The position numbers and the translations under genes were made by a program. A stretch of DNA of 64,000 nucleotides from Coenobita brevimanus. Taxonomy: Eukaryota; Arthropoda; Malacostraca; Decapoda; Coenobitidae. Within the stretch, counting starts at the first letter, position 1, and each line of letters starts with the position of its first letter. The notes beneath the pieces are model-generated. The model was not told the DNA's origin, did not search any database, and was given only the letters and a program-made list of their open reading frames with translations. Below, piece after piece: positions 58,952 to 64,000 of this stretch. Where the stretch lies: the NCBI GenBank assembly GCA_032717465.1, contig CM064653.1, positions 38,377,555 to 38,441,554 on the forward strand, read 5' to 3'.

Positions 58952-59690
58952 TGATCGTACCTAGTTTTCCTGTCTCCCTTATGAAGTCTTCGTTAATCAG
59001 TTTATTCGTTAAGTACAGTCTCTTCGTTAGGCAGTGTCTTCTGTAAATAACCTCCTCGTTAATTCTTTGTCTCCTCATTAAGCTGTCTCTCCGTTAAGCA
59101 CAGTCCGTTCATTAAACAATCTCCTCGTTGAGTCTTCGTTAAACAGTTTCTTCATGAGACACTCTCCTCGTTGTTTCTTCGTTAAGCCGTGTCATCGTTA
59201 ACTCTGGATCCTAATAAGTCTTTTCAAATCTCTTCGTTTACTTCATTAAGTCTTCGTTAATCACTCTACAATACACAGTAGGCTATCTTTACTATGCAGT
59301 CTCTTCGTTGACAATCTCTAAGAAGCATAGTCAAGCACACTTCGTTAAATATTCTTCGTTAAGCAGTCTGCGTTCAGGCTTTGTGTATTTACTTCGCTTA
59401 ACGAGGCAATCACCATTACCACCTTGTCGCAATTTCACGTACCAGGTAATGCTCTCGTTACACCCATCGTTAAACGCTCAATTCCATACTACGTTAAACA
59501 CTTTCGTCCTTCGTTGAGTCTTCCCTTCCTCCTCCGTTAAACCCTCTCCTTCCTTCTTCGTTAAATCTTTCTCTCTCCCTTCGTTAAACCCCCTTCCTCC
59601 TTCGTTAAACCCTCCCCTTCGTTCTTCGTTAAATCTTTCTTTCCCTTTGTTAAACGCTTTTCCTCCTTCGTTAAACCTTTCTCATTTTCT
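58326..59690. repeat. satellite-like region with recurring TTCGTTAA
   Basis: The octamer TTCGTTAA recurs dozens of times over 1.35 kb. At 58450-58690 it is part of a regular 26-30 bp unit (GTTTCGTTAACCACTCCTCC). From 58980 to 59690 it is embedded in variable text (CTTCGTTAAGCAG, CCTTCGTTAAACC). A (GA)n array at 58897-58948 interrupts it. Confidence 0.8.
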
Positions 59691-60245
59691 CACATATAGT
59701 TTATATCTCCCTCTCCATTATTCTCTCCCCCACTCCCATTACTCCCCCTTTCTCTCCCCCTCCCTAATATTGTGTCCCTGTCCCCTCCCTTCTCAAGTAC
59801 CATACCTCCCCCTCCCCTATATTTCCTCCCCCCGCCATTGTATTTTCTCCCTCTCCCTCCATTGAATGTTCTCCGTCCCCCTCCCCTTCCCCTGTAATTA
59901 CTCCCTCCTCCTTCCCTACACTTTCTCCCTCCCTCTCCCTACTCCTTTCCCCCTCCCCTCTGTATTTCACCCCCTCTCACTCCCTGTATTTTCTGCTTTG
60001 TCTCTCTCCCTCTTCTGTATTTTCTTCCTCCCCCTCTCTCGCCCTTATATTTTATCCCTCCCCTCCTTCTGACCAATATTTTCTTCCTCTCTTCCTTCTC
60101 CTCCCAAACACTATACCTTTCTCTACGTTCTCTCCATTCTCCTCTCTACCACATTCATTCTCCTTCCTCCCCACTTTTCTCTCTCCCTGTCCCTTCCCTC
60201 CCCTACATCCTCCTCGTCTACCAATTAAGCTTTACCTTCTACCCC
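59691..60245. repeat. polypyrimidine tract
   Basis: C/T-rich with recurring TATTTTCTCCCTCCC and CCCTCCCC words. Confidence 0.8.
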
Positions 60246-60252
60246 CCCTTCG

Positions 60253-60370
60253 GAGCTGCGGTGGCTCAGTGGTTAGAGTACTCATTTCGTGATGCGTGTG
60301 CCTCGAGTCAAGGGTACGAGCCCAGCCAGTGGAGGACATTTAAAGTGGGTGCTGGTATTATTTCTTTTCA
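60253..60370 (+). mobile_element. tRNA-derived SINE, truncated
   Basis: GCGGTGGCTCAGTGGTTAGA contains an A-box-like TGGCTCAGTGG. GGGTACGAGCCC, about 55 bp later, is a B-box-like match. The following GTGGGTGCTGGTATTATTTC resembles the start of the SINE body at 27.08 kb. It is not a plausible tRNA, since the stems do not close. Confidence 0.65.
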
Positions 60371-60436
60371 CTTTTTTATGTTTCTTTTCAAATTTTTTAA
60401 AAATATCCTCTCAGCTCTCCCGACGACATTTGTAAG

Positions 60437-60461
60437 TACACACACACACACACACACACAC
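60437..60461. repeat. (CA)n microsatellite
   Basis: Short perfect CA run. Confidence 0.9.
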
Positions 60462-60629
60462 AATACAATACAACGCTTCAACTCCCACATGCATCATTTT
60501 CCCTACAGACACGCTTTCCCAATTCGTACTTCTCCAGTTTTAGGAACAGTTCATTCTGGCTATCACTCTCCCTCAGAGGAGAAAGTTCGTCCTGCAGTGC
60601 ACCTAATATAGACTAATACAGATGCAGAT

Positions 60630-61250
60630 GCCCCTTGCCCAATTCCTATCCGTCTTTCATCCTTCTCCCTCTTCCAATATCCTCCCCTGGTCCTCCCCAG
60701 TACTCCCCCTATCCCTCTTCTCCCCAAATGTTCACCATTTCCTCCCCAGTATTTCCACCCTCCCTTTCTCCTCACCCGACAAAATCCTCATCCCCCTCCC
60801 CCCCACTCTTGCCTCTCCCAACCATTCCCTCCTTCCCCTTCCCTTCTCGGTATTTTGGCTCCCATCCTCACCTCTCAAATTATCCCCTCCCATCTCCTCT
60901 CCCCAGTAATTTCTCCCCCCCCTCTTCTTCCTTCCATTCACCTCCCGTTTCCAAAATAATTCTCCTTGTTCTCCCCCCCCCCTTAAATATACTCAACTTC
61001 CATTTCCCCCTTTCTCTTCCATATATTCTCCGTCTCTCATTCTCTCCTACTCTCCTTCCAGATATTCCCCCCTCCCTCCTCCCTTCTAAATATTCCACAC
61101 CATCGTATTCCCTCTCTTCCTTCCCCCTAAATATTCTCTCCCTCCCCCTCCCTTCTCCCTCCCAGATATCCCACACCATCGTATTCTCTCCCTCCCTTCC
61201 CCCCAAATATTCTCTCCCTCCCCCTCCCCTCCCCCTGCCAATAAAAGGGG
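60630..61250. repeat. polypyrimidine tract with AATATTC-punctuated units
   Basis: C/T-rich, with CCCCAAATATTCTCTCCCTC and CCAGATATYCCACACCATCG each repeated; the unit at 61080-61160 recurs at 61160-61230. Confidence 0.8.
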
Positions 61251-61324
61251 GGGGAGGGGACCGGGCTAATACCTTTGCTATTGATTCCCTCGCCTTATTA
61301 CTGGGTTGCTACTGGCTACTGCCG

Positions 61325-61805
61325 ATGTAAGGGGAGGGGAGGGGAGGGGGAGAAGACGGGAGGCGGTAAGGGGAGGGGAGGAGACGGGAAGGGATAGGGG
61401 GAGGGGAGGTGGTGGGAAGGGAAGGGGTGGAGGAGTGGAACAGATAGAATGGGGAGTGGATGGATTAATGGGGGTGGGGGATTGAGGATTGGTGAATACA
61501 AATGGGGAAATAAGGAGGGGATGAGCGACTAGGAGGAGGAGGAGGAGAAGCGGGGAATGGAGGGGAGAAGGTGACGGAGAGGATGGGGTAGAGAGAACGG
61601 AAAAGGAACGGGAGGGAGAGATAAATGGGGAGAAAGGAGGGAGGAAATGAATAACAGAGGAAGAAGGGAGGGAAGGGAACGAAAACAAGCAGAGTTAGCT
61701 GGGAAAGAGAGGGGAAGATAGGGGAGGGAAGGGGAAGAAAGAATGGACACGTGGGACAGATGGAAGGGTAGAAGGAGTGAGTTGGGGATGAGAGATGGAC
61801 AGTGA

Positions 61806-61862
<57 letters not shown>

Positions 61863-61968
61863 GGAGGAGGGGGATCCAGAGGGAAAGAATGGAAATGGGT
61901 AGAGTATGTAGATTGGTAGGGAATAGGGGGGAAGGGCAGGGGAGGTGCTGGGAATTGACTGACTGATT

Positions 61969-62043
<75 letters not shown>

Positions 62044-63380
62044 ATCATACAGTATACACGCAAGAAACAAATTACAGAGGAAATAACGGAAGAGGAGGAA
62101 GAGAAGACGGAGATGGAAGAGATAAAAGAGTAGGAAGAAAAAAAAGGAATAAGAAGAAGAGACAGAAAAGGAAGTAGAGAAAAAGGAGGAAAGACGTAAG
62201 AAAAAGATAAGGAGGGAACGTAAGACTGAGAAGGACATGGAAGAGATGGAGGAGGAGGAGTAAAAGGAAGAGAAGGGAAGGGGAGAGATTAGGAAGGGGG
62301 GGAAGGGGGGATATCTACCTCATATACGCATTGCGGGCATTACCAAGCGAAGTGAACATGGCCAGGGGGAGGGGGAAGGGGTTAAGGAAGAGAGGGAAGG
62401 AGAAAGAAGGGAAAGAGAAAGGAGGAATGAGAGGTTGTGGAAGAGGGAAGGAGAAAAAAAAAAGGGTGGGTGGGTGGGTGGGCAGGGGAAGAGATGTGGA
62501 CGATGAGGAAAAAGTAGATGAAGGTGTGCAAGAAAGGAAGGGAGAGAGAATAAAGGAGGGGAGGGAAGGTTAAGATGGGGAGAGTGGGGGTGCTGAAGAA
62601 GCGTGGGAAGAGAGAAGAGGGGTGTAAGAAAGGAGGGGGGGGAAGATGTATGGAAATGGAAGAGAGGAGCACTGGGACATGGGGAGGGTGTAAGAAAGGA
62701 GGGGGGGGGGGAAGATGTATGGAAATGGAAGGGAGGAGCACTGGGACATGGGGAGTTTTTTTTTTTTTTTTTTTTTTTTTTTGGGGGGTATGTGGGGGGG
62801 GGGGAAGAGGAAAGAAGACAAGAATAAGGACAAGGAAAATAGGAGTAAGGAAGACGGGAAGAAGAGATGAAAGGAAGTGGGGGGGAGGAGGGGAGGGGGA
62901 AGGAAGTGTATGGAAGAGAAAGGAAGAGAAGAAAAGTATGGGAGGAGGAGGCGGGGGGAAGCAAGGAAGTCAAGAGAGAGGAAGCAGGAGGTAGGGAAGA
63001 GGAGGGGAAGGAAGGGAAGATGAAGAGGAGGGGAGGGAAAGGAAGAGGGGGAAGGAGTGCGAGAGAGGGGGAGGAGACAGGAAGAACAAACTGAAGAGGA
63101 GAGGAGGGAAGAGAGGCGGGGAAGAGAAGGAAAAGTGAAGGAAACGAAATGGAAACAGAGAAAAGAATGAGAGGAACGAGAAGCCGGAAGAAATAAAAGA
63201 GAGACAACAAGAGAGAATGAAGTGACTGGAAGGAAAGAATTGAGACACGAAAGGGAGAGGATGAGAACAGAAGAGTATACCAGAAAAAAGGATATAGAAG
63301 AAAACTGGAAGCAAGGAAAACGGAGAGAATATGAAGACTAGAAAGCAAAGAAAACGGGTGATAAATAACAGATGAGGAAG
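61325..63380. repeat. polypurine tract, about 2 kb, with (GA)n, poly-T and a tandem duplication
   Basis: A/G-rich plus strand. GA repeats at 61808-61860 and 61974-62041. 62630-62690 (GGAAGATGTATGGAAATGGA, GAGCACTGGGACATGGGGAG) is repeated at 62700-62756. A T run is at 62757-62782. Minus-strand frames of up to 500 codons are compositional. Confidence 0.85.
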
Positions 63381-63389
63381 CGCAAGACG

Positions 63390-64000
63390 ACAAGTGTGGT
63401 GGTGTGGTGACAGGTGTGGTGTGGTGGTGGTGGTGGTGATGACGTGTGGTGTGTGGTGGTGGTGGTGGTGACAGGTGTGGTGGTGATGACATGTGGTGTG
63501 GTGGTGGTGGTGGTAGTGACAGGTGTGGTGGTGATGAAGTGTGGTGTTGTATGGTGGTGATGGACGTGCCAAATGAGGTGGCGATGACGTGAGGAGATGT
63601 TGTCAGTGTGATGGTGATGGTGTCGAATGTGGTGAGATGACGTGTGAAGGTGATGACAGGTGTGGTGGTGGTGATGAAAGGTGTGATGGTGATGGCAGTG
63701 ACAGGTGTGATGGTGGTGATGAAAGGTGTGATGGTGATGGCAGTGACAGGTGTGGTGGTGGTGATGAAAGGTGTGATGGTGATGGCAGTGACAGGTGTGA
63801 TGGTGGTGATGAAAGGTGTGATGGTGATGGCAGTGACAGGTGTGGTGGTGGTGGACAAGTGAGGTGCTCGTGCTGGTGACAGAAGTGGTGGTGGTGATCG
63901 GTGTAATGGTGGTGGTGGTGACAGGTGTGGTGGTGGTGACAGGTGTAGCGGTGGTGGTGGTGGTGACAGGTGTAGCGGTGGTGGTGGTGGTGACAGGTGT
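63390..64000. repeat. (GGT)n-rich minisatellite, 45-bp unit in the middle
   Basis: GTGGTGGTGACAGGTGTG words throughout. Between 63676 and about 63840 the unit GAAAGGTGTGATGGTGATGG plus CAGTGACAGGTGTGRTGGTG recurs exactly every 45 bp (63676, 63721, 63766). The array runs off the right edge. Confidence 0.9.

Noticed and set aside
60253..60325. Possible functional tRNA gene
   Set aside because: Same reason: B-box-like GGGTACGAGCCC without a closing cloverleaf.
62320..63858. A 512-codon open frame on the minus strand, Thr/His then Ser/Pro/Phe-rich
   Set aside because: It lies entirely in the GGT minisatellite and the polypurine tract. Composition alone removes stops.
63589..63879. Cys/Asp/Gly-repeat open frame that looks like a metal-binding repeat protein
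   Set aside because: It is the translation of the 45-bp minisatellite. No flanking gene structure.

Overview
The window looks like intronic and intergenic DNA from a large, repeat-rich arthropod genome. A decapod crustacean is the best guess, from the abundance of long dinucleotide arrays, RTE-type and jockey-type retrotransposons, and a Shaw-type potassium channel whose exons are split by multi-kilobase introns. Nothing is bacterial: there are no operons and no ribosome-binding sites, and long open frames come either from transposons or from low-complexity DNA that lacks stop codons.

The one host gene I can support lies on the minus strand. Four exons (27577-27636, 23297-23413, 12842-12976, 7454-7648) encode, in order, the first 169 residues of a Shaw/Kv3 voltage-gated potassium channel. 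This is the whole cytoplasmic T1 tetramerization domain, including its HX5CX20CC zinc site, and the linker towards S1. All exon junctions have GT/AG signals and all introns are phase 0. The transmembrane exons must lie beyond position 1. A GC-rich leader and a good acceptor at about 27779 suggest a further non-coding 5' exon somewhere above 27.8 kb.

Layout. 1-7.34 kb (the intron after the last visible exon) is a nest of non-LTR retrotransposons: a jockey-like element split by an inserted RTE-like element, plus a 3' fragment of a second copy of the RTE-like element. 7.65-12.84 kb (intron 3) holds palindromic repeats, a 5S rRNA-derived SINE, and an RTE copy that landed in a minisatellite and was itself hit by a pogo/Tigger DNA transposon. 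12.98-23.30 kb (intron 2) holds a 3.4 kb satellite with a 39-bp period and a nearly full-length RTE element. 23.41-27.58 kb (intron 1) holds a purine tract, CA and TA arrays and a tRNA-derived SINE. 27.8-64 kb has no recognisable exon. It is a mosaic of polypurine/polypyrimidine tracts, microsatellites, minisatellites, fold-back elements and SINE fragments.

The least expected structure is a palindromic repeat family of about 150-230 bp, built on AAAATCGTCTGGTGGTAGC and its reverse complement, with at least a dozen diverged copies between 7.7 and 55 kb. Next are the 5S-derived SINE that shares both its body and its tail with the RTE element at 18.4-21.6 kb, and a 68-nt-arm hairpin at 28.5 kb. 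Most boundaries of old repeats are approximate, because they were set by eye.
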